From Bifidobacterium sp. (GTDB lineage: Bacteria > Actinomycetota > Actinomycetes > Actinomycetales > Bifidobacteriaceae), in the NCBI RefSeq assembly GCF_022647885.1, contig NZ_JALCLM010000001.1, forward strand, positions 2,030,610 to 2,094,609: a stretch of DNA of 64,000 bases, read 5' to 3'. Each line of letters opens with the position of its first letter. The stretch's first letter is position 1. This document shows positions 17,182 to 24,977 of the stretch, piece by piece. The position numbers and the translations under genes are program-made. The notes beneath the pieces were generated by a model. That model searched no databases. It saw only the letters and a program-made list of their open reading frames with translations, and was not told where the DNA came from.

Positions 17182-19191
17182 TCACTGAACATCAGGTATC
17201 GAATGGTGACGACGAGGGATCAGCCGAGCAGAGTTGAGAATGAATGCTGACTCGCTACCAACATGCACTATTGCAGAAAACAGCGGAGTAAGAATGCCAA
17301 ATGCCGCAAGCAACATGCCAATAGCATCTACCACAATGGTGCCTACAAAATTACACATGATAATGCGCCGAGCGCGGCGTGCAGTGTGTAATAACGAAGC
17401 CACATCATTGAGATCGGAACTGATAAGCACCACATCAGCACTTTCTCGCGCAATATCAGTGCCGCTCCCCATAGCGATGCCAACATCTGCGAGCGCTAAT
17501 ACTGGAGCATCATTAACGCCATCACCAACCATAGCTATGCGATGCCCAGCCTCTCGCTGGCGCTTCAAAGCTGTAGCTTTATCTTCCGGTAATAGTTCTG
17601 CATGCACATGGTCGATTCCCAACTGCTTGGCAATCTCTTCAGCAACCTGAGTACGGTCTCCTGTGAGCATCACCACTCGTATGCCCTGACGATGCAGTTC
17701 GGCAATGCACGAGGCGGCACTTGTCCTAGGAGCATCGGCGAGCATGATGCTCCCCAAATAATGCTCATCACAAGCAATGTGCACAGCGCTCTGTACTACT
17801 GTGCGATCGGCTGAATTTGCAGTCGAAGGCGCTGAAGTTGATGACTGCAGGGAAGTACTCGTGAGCGTGGCAATGCTTTCGCGAACTCTCTGAGGCATAA
17901 ATGCCTCTGTCCCCACAGTAACTATCTGACCATTGATAGAGCACCGTACACCACGGCCAGCCGTACTTTCAAAATGTTCCGCATGTATTGGCTTGATTCC
18001 ATGGGCATTGGCATACTCAACAATAGCTTTCCCCAACGGATGCTCTGAATAGGACTCTGCAGATGAGGCAATGCCCAGTAAGACTGACTCGTCTATATCG
18101 GGCTCCGCGAGTACTTGCGTGACCTCAGGAGTCCCTTTTGTCAAAGTACCGGTTTTATCAAAAATAACCGTGTCGATTCCTGACAATGACTCCATATGCA
18201 GCCCATCTTTAACAAATGCCCCTGTTCGAGCTACACGAGCCATTGATGCCAACATTGCCAATGGAGTACCTGCAACCACACCGCATGAACCCGCAACTAT
18301 CACCACAGAAATTGCACTGCGGATATCTTGGGTAACGATCCATGTCAATACAGCACCTGCTACAGCAATCAATACCAGTGCGGTGGCGAGCGTATCAGCC
18401 AGTCGTTGCACGGGAGCTGATGAAGATTGTGCATCCTTTAATGCAGTAATAATTCGACCAAATGAGGAATCTTCACCAACCTTGGATACACTGATTTCCA
18501 GAGCTCCATCTTGATTGACCGAGCCCGAATACACTGCGCTTCCGACGCTCAGAGCAACAGGCATTGATTCGCCAGTAATTCTTGATTCATCAACACTCGA
18601 AGATCCAGCAACCACTTCTCCATCAACAGGGATTCGCCCACCAGGAGAGACTATAACAACTTGACCAATCTGAACCTCTGATAGAGGAATGTCTTTTTGC
18701 TCAAACTCGCTCACACGCACACGGACCTGATGAGGAAGAAAAGACATCAAATCTGATAAGGCATCTTCGCCTTGATCCATACATAAGTCTTCAAGAATTT
18801 CTGCAAGAAGCACAAATACCACAATTACCAAAGATGTTAGCCACTGCCCTATCGCTGCAGCTGCCACGATTGCAATAAGCATTGACAAATCCATGCTCAT
18901 TTTTTTGGCACGGATATCTTCCCAAGATTCCTTAACGATCGGCCAACAACCAACGATCAGGCCTACTATCGTTAATCCGATAATCAGCGGCACCATCACG
19001 GTGGAAACATCTTGAAACAGATCCAACAGTCCAACTGCCGCAGTCAGCGCCAAACAGACTAATACTCTAATGAGATCTTCGTGCTCGATTCGACGCAACA
19101 ACGACAATATCGAAGATCTCGAGCCGTTACGCTCAACCTGAGCTGTGCTTTCGTCGATATGCCTTATCTGATTCTCAGCCGCTTCATTCAT
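17182..19191 (-). CDS. P1B-type heavy-metal-transporting ATPase
   Basis: 669 residues. Six to eight membrane segments; no N-terminal metal-binding CxxC domain. The A domain has DESRITGESMPV. The P domain has DKTGTLTKG with the phosphorylated Asp near residue 345, plus MLTGDR and MVGDGVNDAPVLA. The N domain has SEHPLGKAI, the family's HP motif. The membrane metal motif usually written CPC is here GSCGVVAGTPLA (Ser302-Cys303-Gly304), a single-Cys variant. The C-terminal helix reads HVGSESAFILNSARL. ATG 19191 has GAGGAG eight bases upstream and overlaps the end of the arsR gene by eight bases, so the pair is translationally coupled. Export of Zn, Co, Cd or a related ion is inferred from the ArsR partner; the exact metal is open. 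Confidence 0.9.
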   Translation of the reverse strand: MNEAAENQIRHIDESTAQVERNGSRSSILSLLRRIEHEDLIRVLVCLALTAAVGLLDLFQDVSTVMVPLIIGLTIVGLIVGCWPIVKESWEDIRAKKMSMDLSMLIAIVAAAAIGQWLTSLVIVVFVLLAEILEDLCMDQGEDALSDLMSFLPHQVRVRVSEFEQKDIPLSEVQIGQVVIVSPGGRIPVDGEVVAGSSSVDESRITGESMPVALSVGSAVYSGSVNQDGALEISVSKVGEDSSFGRIITALKDAQSSSAPVQRLADTLATALVLIAVAGAVLTWIVTQDIRSAISVVIVAGSCGVVAGTPLAMLASMARVARTGAFVKDGLHMESLSGIDTVIFDKTGTLTKGTPEVTQVLAEPDIDESVLLGIASSAESYSEHPLGKAIVEYANAHGIKPIHAEHFESTAGRGVRCSINGQIVTVGTEAFMPQRVRESIATLTSTSLQSSTSAPSTANSADRTVVQSAVHIACDEHYLGSIMLADAPRTSAASCIAELHRQGIRVVMLTGDRTQVAEEIAKQLGIDHVHAELLPEDKATALKRQREAGHRIAMVGDGVNDAPVLALADVGIAMGSGTDIARESADVVLISSDLNDVASLLHTARRARRIIMCNFVGTIVVDAIGMLLAAFGILTPLFSAIVHVGSESAFILNSARLIPRRHHSIPDVQ

Positions 19192-19645
19192 GGCTAAGCT
19201 CCTCATTCACGGGTACCGTTGCCGAGGCTGGCTGATTTGCATCACCTGAGCTTACTGAGACATATTGAGTATTGCCTACGCCTTGCAGATGAGAGGACTC
19301 GATTGAGTGATGCGCCGGCACAACATCCACAATATGTTCTGATTGATAGATGGCCTGATCTACCAAGGCGCTTACATGCTCATCACTCAATCTGTAATAC
19401 ACATAAGTACCTTCTTGACGAGCGAGCACTAACTTTCCTAAACGCATTTTTGCAAGATGTTGTGAGATGACAGCCTGTCTTTTCCCTAGTCGATGAGCAA
19501 TCTCACCGACTGGAAATTCGCCATTCTTGAGCAGCAAAATAATTCTCAGTCTTGTCGGATCAGACAGCAGAGAAAAGACACTGGCAGCAAGCTCGATATA
19601 GGCGTTATTCTCGCCATACTCGTATATATTCATATCTTCGAACAT
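19184..19645 (-). CDS. ArsR/SmtB-family metal-sensing repressor
   Basis: About 153 residues from ATG 19645. The winged helix is clear: ASVFSLLSDPTRLRIILLL, GEFPVGEIAHRLGKRQA and VISQHLAKMRLGKLV, with wing QEGTYVYYRL. The last helix reads DEHVSALVDQAIYQSEH. This places Asp, His and a final His as in the alpha-5 zinc site of CzrA/SmtB, with Gln at the fourth position. There are no cysteines, so an alpha-3N Cd/Pb site is absent. A His-containing tail of 50 residues follows. Starts at 19696, 19666 and 19633 are also in frame. I chose 19645 because a promoter (-35 TGTACA, 17 bases, -10 TACTAT) would start transcription at that ATG, and the operator covers the same bases. Confidence 0.85.
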   Translation of the reverse strand: MFEDMNIYEYGENNAYIELAASVFSLLSDPTRLRIILLLKNGEFPVGEIAHRLGKRQAVISQHLAKMRLGKLVLARQEGTYVYYRLSDEHVSALVDQAIYQSEHIVDVVPAHHSIESSHLQGVGNTQYVSVSSGDANQPASATVPVNEELSHE

Positions 19646-19680
19646 ATGAATATAGTAGGTTGACATACGAGGGTTGTACA
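19625..19680 (-). promoter_or_regulatory. Promoter and ArsR/SmtB operator of the metal operon
   Basis: A perfect 11-bp inverted repeat, TATATTCATAT (19625-19635) and ATATGAATATA (19644-19654), with an eight-base centre, matches the ArsR/SmtB operator type. It overlaps a -10 TACTAT (19657-19652). The -35 is TGTACA at 19680-19675 with a 17-base spacer. Repression by blocking the start site is expected. Confidence 0.7.
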
Positions 19681-19771
19681 GTGACGCGCCGAGCATTGAG
19701 GCTTCTTTGCATAGGACACACGTATTTCATAGAAGCAGCGCCAACCACAAGAAACTATGCACATAACAAAT

Positions 19772-19825
19772 ACGCCAATGCCGCTCCCCACCTATTCATA
19801 CAACTTAAGAGAGCGCCATTGGCGT
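19772..19825. terminator. Hairpin downstream of the MHS transporter gene
   Basis: ACGCCAATGCCGCTC (19772-19786) pairs with 19811-19825 in 14 of 15 positions. It follows the stop codon of the minus-strand transporter by about 43 bases and is followed by ATTTGTTAT on that strand. Confidence 0.5.
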
Positions 19826-19867
19826 AACAAGGATTGTCAGCTACATGCTGGCAACATCAAGCGCTAA

Positions 19868-21280
19868 TCATGCAACAGCATCATTTTCTACAACACTTGC
19901 CTCGGTGTAGTCCACACCCTTGGTCTCCTTCATCAGGAGCAAAGAAATCAACGTCAATACCGAAGCCGCAGCAAGATATACACCGACAAGCCATGTGCTA
20001 CCCCCTGCAAGACTCCACAAGGCAGTTGCAATGATTGGAGCGAGAGCTGCTCCAAGAATTGAACTAACATTGTATGCAATCGCAGAACCGGTGTATCGCA
20101 CATTAGTAGGGAACATCTCAGGCAATAGCGCCCCCATAGGGCCAAATGTGACACCCATTAGCGTAAAACCAATTATCAAGAAAGCTTCTACCAAAGCTCC
20201 ATTGAATGACGTACCGCTCTTGTCATCAAGGAATAGCGGGAAGGCAAGCGCAAATACGATGATGATACTGGTAATAATGAGCAGTAATTTGCGTCGCCCC
20301 ATCGAATCAGCCATTGGTCCCGACAACAGCGTGAATACTCCGAAGAACACCACCCCAATAATCTGCATAATCACAAAGTCGGTATAGGTGATCCCTAATC
20401 CGGCCGGTGTTGCTGAAGTGGATTTCGTTCCGTACGTCAGGCTGAAAGTCGTCATCAAATAGAACAGCACATAGGTTGCTAGCATGGCGAAAGTTCCAAG
20501 GACTACAGCTTTGAAGTGGTGCTTCATGGTATCCACAAACGGTACTTTAACGATTGCACCCTGCTTTTGTGCCTTCTTAAAAGCATCCGATTCAACGAGC
20601 TTGAAACGTACCCACAATCCAATTGCCACCATCACCGAAGAGAATATAAACGGAATACGCCAACCCCAGGAGAGGAATGCCTCAGACTGCATCAAGCTGC
20701 TTGTTGGATGAGGCAGCAGGAAGTTAATAATCAAGAACAGACCATTGGCAATAATAAAGCCAATGGGGGCACCCAGCTGAGGGAAAGTCCCGTACCAAGC
20801 ACGCTTATCGGCAGGTGCATTCTCTGTAGCCACCAAGGCAGCACCCGACCATTCACCACCAATGGCAAATCCCTGTGTCAAACGCAACAACAGCAGGAGA
20901 ATCGGGGCAATGATACCGATGTGGTTATACGTTGGCAGTAGCCCGATAACAAATGTTGCAATGCCCATAGTCAACAGCGAAGCAACCAATGTCGCCTTAC
21001 GTCCGCGCTTATCCCCCATATGTCCGTAGAAGACAGCCCCAATAGGACGAGCAACCATCGCAGCCCCAAAAACTGCAAAAGATGCCAACAGCGAAGCGGT
21101 ATCGCTAGCAACAGGGAAGAACAGCTTTGGAAATACCAGCACCGCAGCTGTAGCATAAACGTAGAAATCATAAAACTCTACAGTGGTGCCAACCAAGCTC
21201 GCAGCAATAACTCTTGCTGGTGAATTCAGTGGTTTGGACACGGATGCAGGCGCGTTAGCCTGCGAGGACGTTGAAGACAC
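19868..21280 (-). CDS. MHS-family metabolite:H+ symporter
   Basis: About 470 residues, twelve membrane segments, in the metabolite:H+ symporter branch of the MFS (relatives include ProP, KgtP and ShiA). Diagnostic parts are GTTVEFYDFYVYATAAV in segment 1, GHMGDKRGRKATL in the 2-3 loop, RLTQGFAIGGEWSGAAL in segment 4 and SGPMADSMGRRKLLL in the 8-9 loop. The substrate, probably an organic acid, shikimate or betaine-like compound, is not predictable. GTG 21280 with AAGGG five to six bases upstream is preferred over a longer frame from 21328, because the latter would cover a terminator hairpin. Its leader carries an intrinsic terminator, so attenuation is likely. Confidence 0.87.
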   Translation of the reverse strand: MSSTSSQANAPASVSKPLNSPARVIAASLVGTTVEFYDFYVYATAAVLVFPKLFFPVASDTASLLASFAVFGAAMVARPIGAVFYGHMGDKRGRKATLVASLLTMGIATFVIGLLPTYNHIGIIAPILLLLLRLTQGFAIGGEWSGAALVATENAPADKRAWYGTFPQLGAPIGFIIANGLFLIINFLLPHPTSSLMQSEAFLSWGWRIPFIFSSVMVAIGLWVRFKLVESDAFKKAQKQGAIVKVPFVDTMKHHFKAVVLGTFAMLATYVLFYLMTTFSLTYGTKSTSATPAGLGITYTDFVIMQIIGVVFFGVFTLLSGPMADSMGRRKLLLIITSIIIVFALAFPLFLDDKSGTSFNGALVEAFLIIGFTLMGVTFGPMGALLPEMFPTNVRYTGSAIAYNVSSILGAALAPIIATALWSLAGGSTWLVGVYLAAASVLTLISLLLMKETKGVDYTEASVVENDAVA

Positions 21281-21303
21281 GATGACCCTTCTGCTCGTGT
21301 AAA

Positions 21304-21410
21304 ACAAAAAACCATGACCAACCGTCATGGTTAAACTCTCTGCTCAGGCGCTTCGTCCTTGTGGGAACCCGCTGGACAGCGATAATAGCACTATCTCGCC
21401 ACATATTGAA
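21304..21410 (-). promoter_or_regulatory. Promoter and attenuator leader of the MHS transporter
   Basis: On the minus strand a -10 TATTAT (about 21386) follows a weak -35 TTCAAT by 17 bases. The leader then reaches AACCATGAC-GGTTG-GTCATGGTT (21332-21310) followed directly by TTTTTTGTTTT, a textbook intrinsic terminator about 25 bases before the GTG start. Stems GTCC/GGAC and GGG/CCC lie in the 45 bases in front. I could not match the leader to a known riboswitch class. Confidence 0.55.
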
Positions 21411-21548
21411 CATTTTTCCGAAATATGAACCGACATTGGGAGCGCCATACCATCACGCAGTAATGTGCGTATCCTCCCCAGCAGATACTAATCAATCAAA
21501 TTCCCAAAACAGGCAATACACTATGTCAAAACTATTGCTTTGAGTTGA

Positions 21549-21562
21549 AACATAATTATGTT
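21549..21562. promoter_or_regulatory. 14-bp palindrome before the LysE-type gene
   Basis: AACATAATTATGTT is a perfect palindrome 11 bases before the ATG at 21574. It could be an operator, or A/T-rich promoter sequence by chance. Confidence 0.3.
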
Positions 21563-21573
21563 GTAATGCGAAA

Positions 21574-22208
21574 ATGTTGACATTCTTTCTTCAAGGTGTT
21601 GTTGCCGGACTAGCCATTGCTATACCCGTAGGATCAAGCTCTGCACTGACGATGACCATCGGTGCCCGATACGGCTGGAAATCAGGATTAGCCGCAGGAG
21701 CTGGTACAGGAGTCATACTCGGAGTATTTGCCTTCCTGGCTGTGTTTCTAGGGAATATGATTTCGCCAATAATCGTTGAGGCTTCCCCAGTATTGCGCTG
21801 GGTCTGTTGCACGGTGTTAATTGGTATGGGATTATTCATGGTGCTTAGTGCTATTGCCTCATTACGAAGTTCAGACACGACACTGAAGAAGGCACGCAAG
21901 TAAGTAACGCACTCAGACAACCGTGGAAGGCCTTCGCAGTCTTACTTACCGCTACACTTGCAAATCCGGTAGCTATTGTGTACTTCGCCACTTTGGTGCT
22001 CTCCCTACCGGCAGGTATCAGCAATCCTGAGAACGGTTTGATGTTCTGCATAGGTGTGCTCTTACCGTCCCTATGCTGGATGATGCTCCTGTCATTGGTC
22101 GGCGTAGCCATTGGCATGGTGTTAAAGGGGCGTCACGCCCAATTCGCCACCGGAACCTTCGGCGGCTGCGCAATCATCGCCCTAGCAGTGTGGAACACCT
22201 TCGGATAA
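21574..22208 (+). pseudogene. LysE/RhtB-family amino-acid exporter, frameshifted
   Basis: Two adjoining frames make one LysE-family protein of about 211 residues. Frame one (21574-21903) gives GVVAGLAIAIPVGSSSALT and further segments, ending SDTTLKKARK at a TAA. The second frame is open from 21849 and continues LRQPWKAFAVLLTATLANP, then VAIVYFATLVLSLPAG, to 22208. The frames overlap over 21849-21903 in the hydrophilic loop between segments 3 and 4; one base appears to be missing. Lysine/threonine exporters of this family export amino acids at the membrane. No classical slippery heptamer is present, so this is a pseudogene or a sequencing error rather than clear programmed frameshifting. No strong ribosome binding site precedes the ATG. 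Confidence 0.8.
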
Positions 22209-22217
22209 GTCTCCACA

Positions 22218-22292
22218 GAGATAACTGCGATAAAAGTGGAGATAATATGGTCAAATTTCAAGAATTATCTCCACTTTTATCGCAGTTATCTC
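22218..22292. repeat. Palindromic GATAACTGC repeat, copy 3 (29-bp perfect arms)
   Basis: Arms 22218-22246 and 22264-22292 are exact complements over 29 bases: outer GAGATAACTGCGATAAAAG, inner TGGAGATAAT, with a 17-base loop. It lies between the convergent ends of the LysE-type gene (stop 22208) and the SDR gene (stop 22305). It is the most perfect copy. Neither side has a T-run. Confidence 0.9.
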
Positions 22293-22304
22293 ACTTACAT
22301 ACGG

Positions 22305-23099
22305 TTACTTGCGGAAGACCTTCGTATACGAGCCCTCGGCGCGTGGGCGGATAACCAATGAATCGACGTCGACGGTATCTGGCAGGTCAATCGCCCAGCG
22401 TACAGACTCAGCCACATCAGCCGCGCTCAAGGGATCAGGAACGCCGTCATATACGCTGGATGCCTTGCTCGCATCGCCACCAAAGCGCTTGAGAGAGAAT
22501 TCCTCGGTTTTAACCATGCCAGGTGACACATCAATAATTCGTACCGGTTCACCAATCTGCTCAAGTCTGAGCACACGAGCCATCACTCGTTCAGCGAACT
22601 TTGAAGCACAGTACCCTGCCCCTCCTTCATAAGGCTCAATACCTGCGGTTGAGGAAATAATGAGCACAGTGCCTTCTGATTCCTTCAGGGTAGGCAAGAG
22701 TTTCTGAGTTATACGCAGCGTACCGATGACGTTGAGCTCATACATACCACGCCAATCATCAAGATTGGCCGTGGCAACTGGGTCTTTACCGATTGCCCCG
22801 CCTGCACAATTTACTAAGGCTTTCACAGGGCCTTGATCAATAATCTTCTTAACAGCAATGTCCGTAGAATCTTCATCCGTGATGTCACAAACCTGATAGC
22901 TACTGACACCACCAGCCGATTCAATTTCCTCAGCTAAGGCTTTAAGCTTTTCTTCACGTCGTGCCAACAGAACAACGTGCCATCCATCTGCTGCCAACAC
23001 TCTTGCAGTTTCAGCACCGATTCCGCTTGACGCACCTGTTATCACCACGCGCTTCGCATCTTGTGTCACTGTTTGTGCTGTTTGAGACACGTCAGCCAT
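22305..23099 (-). CDS. Short-chain dehydrogenase/reductase
   Basis: 264 residues, classical SDR with one Rossmann fold. The cofactor motif TGASSGIG is at residues 21-28, and LLARREEKL suggests NADP preference. Further motifs are NCAGGAIG, the catalytic ISSTAG serine, and YCASK tyrosine/lysine near residue 163, with SPGMVKTEEF after it. It resembles NADP-dependent 3-hydroxy-acid (serine/malonic semialdehyde) dehydrogenases of the YdfG type, but the substrate cannot be fixed. GGGAGG lies six bases before ATG 23099. It stands as a single gene behind a repeat element. Confidence 0.88.
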   Translation of the reverse strand: MADVSQTAQTVTQDAKRVVITGASSGIGAETARVLAADGWHVVLLARREEKLKALAEEIESAGGVSSYQVCDITDEDSTDIAVKKIIDQGPVKALVNCAGGAIGKDPVATANLDDWRGMYELNVIGTLRITQKLLPTLKESEGTVLIISSTAGIEPYEGGAGYCASKFAERVMARVLRLEQIGEPVRIIDVSPGMVKTEEFSLKRFGGDASKASSVYDGVPDPLSAADVAESVRWAIDLPDTVDVDSLVIRPRAEGSYTKVFRK

Positions 23100-23314
23100 A
23101 TTGTTCCTCCCAAATATAATTTTTCAGCATTCCTCATCAATCACCATCAGGCTAAGGCATCAGGTACGATTAATGTTACGAATGATCCTCTTGGCGAATC
23201 GTTACTGTGTAAAATCACACCATGTAAATCACACCGTATACATGACACCATATAGGCCACAGAGCTTGATTCGACCATACTGAATCAGTCATCTTACTTA
23301 AGAGTCAAAGTTCT

Positions 23315-24640
23315 TCAGCATCCAAGCTCAGTGAGCACGCTATCAAGAATATCAATCCCTCGTTGCGCTTCCTCCGGTGTGATTACACAGGGAGGCACGA
23401 CATGGATACGGTTGTCATGAACATCGATAAACAATCCCGCATCCTTTGCTTTAGTGTGAATTGCTGACATCGTTTCACTGTCAAGCATCTCCTTACTGGA
23501 ACGATCAGCCACCATCTCTGCGACCCACATCACACCTTTACCGCGTACATCACCGATATGTTCATGCTTAGCTTTCAGATCGTTGAGTCCCGTGGCAATG
23601 ACTTCCTCACCCACACGGTGAGCATTGCCAACGATATCCTCGGCCTGCATGGCTTCCTGCGCAGCAACGATTGAAGCCATCGCCAGTGGATGACCGGAAT
23701 AGGTAAGTCCACCAGGAAACACTCGTTCATCAAAGTAGTGCGCAATTTCATCAGAGAAAATCACACCGCCAGCTGGCACATAACCAGAATTACAACCCTT
23801 AGCAAAGGAGATCAAATCAGGTACATAGTCGAATGCGTCCAAAGCAAACCATTCGCCAGTACGTCCGAAACCAGCCATAACTTCATCTGTAATCATCAAA
23901 ATGCCATACTTCTTGGTGATCTCTCGGATGCCCTTGAAATAGTCTTTTGGTGGGACCATAACCCCTGCAGTTCCTGGAATAGATTCCAACAATACGGCAG
24001 CGATGGTGTCTGGCCCCTCGAAGCGAACTACTTGTTCAAAATGTTCGAGTGCACGAGCGCATTCTTCCTCTTCAGTGTTCGCAAAGAATGGTGAGCGATA
24101 CAAGTACGGCGTCATGATATGGACATGTCCGCGTGAAAAATCATTGGGCTTTCTGCGCCAATCACCTGTCGCTGATATTGCAGCTCCAGTATTGCCATGG
24201 TAACTACGATATGAAGAGATGATTTTGTCACGACCGGTAAATTGTCTTGCTGCACGAATGGCATTTTCATTAGCGTCGGCACCTGCATTGGTAAAGAACA
24301 CCTTCGAAAAGCCCTCTGGTGCCCGCTTAGCTACTAGATTAGCCGCTCGGCCTCGTGCCAAGTTTGCATATCCTGGACCAAGAGTGCACATCAATGCGGA
24401 TTGCTGAGCAATCCCCTCAAGTACCTTCGGGTGTTGATAACCTATGTTGACATTCACCAGCTGACTCGTGAAATCGAGATACTCTTTGCCCTGTGCATCG
24501 ACCAAGGTTGAACCGTGCCCCGTTACGATTTCAAAAGGATGTATCTTTTTCTGTGCACTCCATGAATGGAATACATGAGCTCTATCCAATGCCACTGCGT
24601 CATCCCAAATTGCTGAATCCTCGGGAAATTCATGTCCCAT
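23315..24640 (-). CDS. Class III (omega) aminotransferase, taurine:pyruvate-like
   Basis: PLP-dependent transaminase of 441 residues. Landmarks are VFFTNAGADANENAIRAA (phosphate site), SSYRSYHGNTGAA, AVLLESIPGTAGVMVPP, LMITDEVMAGFGRTGEWFA with the cofactor Asp, and SFAKGCNSGYVPAGG with the PLP lysine near residue 279. The start of the chain (DRAHVFHSWSAQKKIHPFE) is typical of the taurine-pyruvate and aspartate-family group; amino donor unproven. ATG 24640 follows GAGGAG by six bases; an ATG at 24673 lacks one. It is monocistronic, with a 215-base gap to the SDR gene downstream. Confidence 0.88.
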   Translation of the reverse strand: MGHEFPEDSAIWDDAVALDRAHVFHSWSAQKKIHPFEIVTGHGSTLVDAQGKEYLDFTSQLVNVNIGYQHPKVLEGIAQQSALMCTLGPGYANLARGRAANLVAKRAPEGFSKVFFTNAGADANENAIRAARQFTGRDKIISSYRSYHGNTGAAISATGDWRRKPNDFSRGHVHIMTPYLYRSPFFANTEEEECARALEHFEQVVRFEGPDTIAAVLLESIPGTAGVMVPPKDYFKGIREITKKYGILMITDEVMAGFGRTGEWFALDAFDYVPDLISFAKGCNSGYVPAGGVIFSDEIAHYFDERVFPGGLTYSGHPLAMASIVAAQEAMQAEDIVGNAHRVGEEVIATGLNDLKAKHEHIGDVRGKGVMWVAEMVADRSSKEMLDSETMSAIHTKAKDAGLFIDVHDNRIHVVPPCVITPEEAQRGIDILDSVLTELGC

Positions 24641-24977
24641 AGTGCGCTCCTCACCATTCGTATCGCCAAACACCGATGTGCAAGATTGTTATCGGATATC
24701 TCAGATTCTTCGACATGAACATTTCTCGGTCATTTCGATTCGTATCACTGTCGATACACGTTCCCAAAACCAGCTATTGATCGAATACAGTTAACGATTG
24801 GCCTCAGAAGTAGCGCCATTGCATACACTTACAAATGCAAGTACGAAAATCTCACAAATACTGCGGAATAATACCAATGCAGCTAAACCCCACATAAACA
24901 GTAGGATTTCACAGCAATCCAGAATATGGATTGCCCCATCTCATATGAGTGTGTTGCTGCTTAACACCACGAGTAAT
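24641..24977. other. Intergenic region between ppx and the aminotransferase gene
   Basis: 337 bases with no credible gene. It holds a hairpin CAATCCA-GAATA-TGGATTG at 24915-24933, about 45 bases beyond the ppx stop, which may end the glmM-def-ppx transcript. The aminotransferase promoter must lie at the left part; no clear boxes are seen. Confidence 0.4.

Noticed and set aside
21888-21903. Programmed -1 frameshift in the LysE gene
   Set aside because: No slippery heptamer or downstream stem is visible at the overlap; a lesion or sequence error is simpler.
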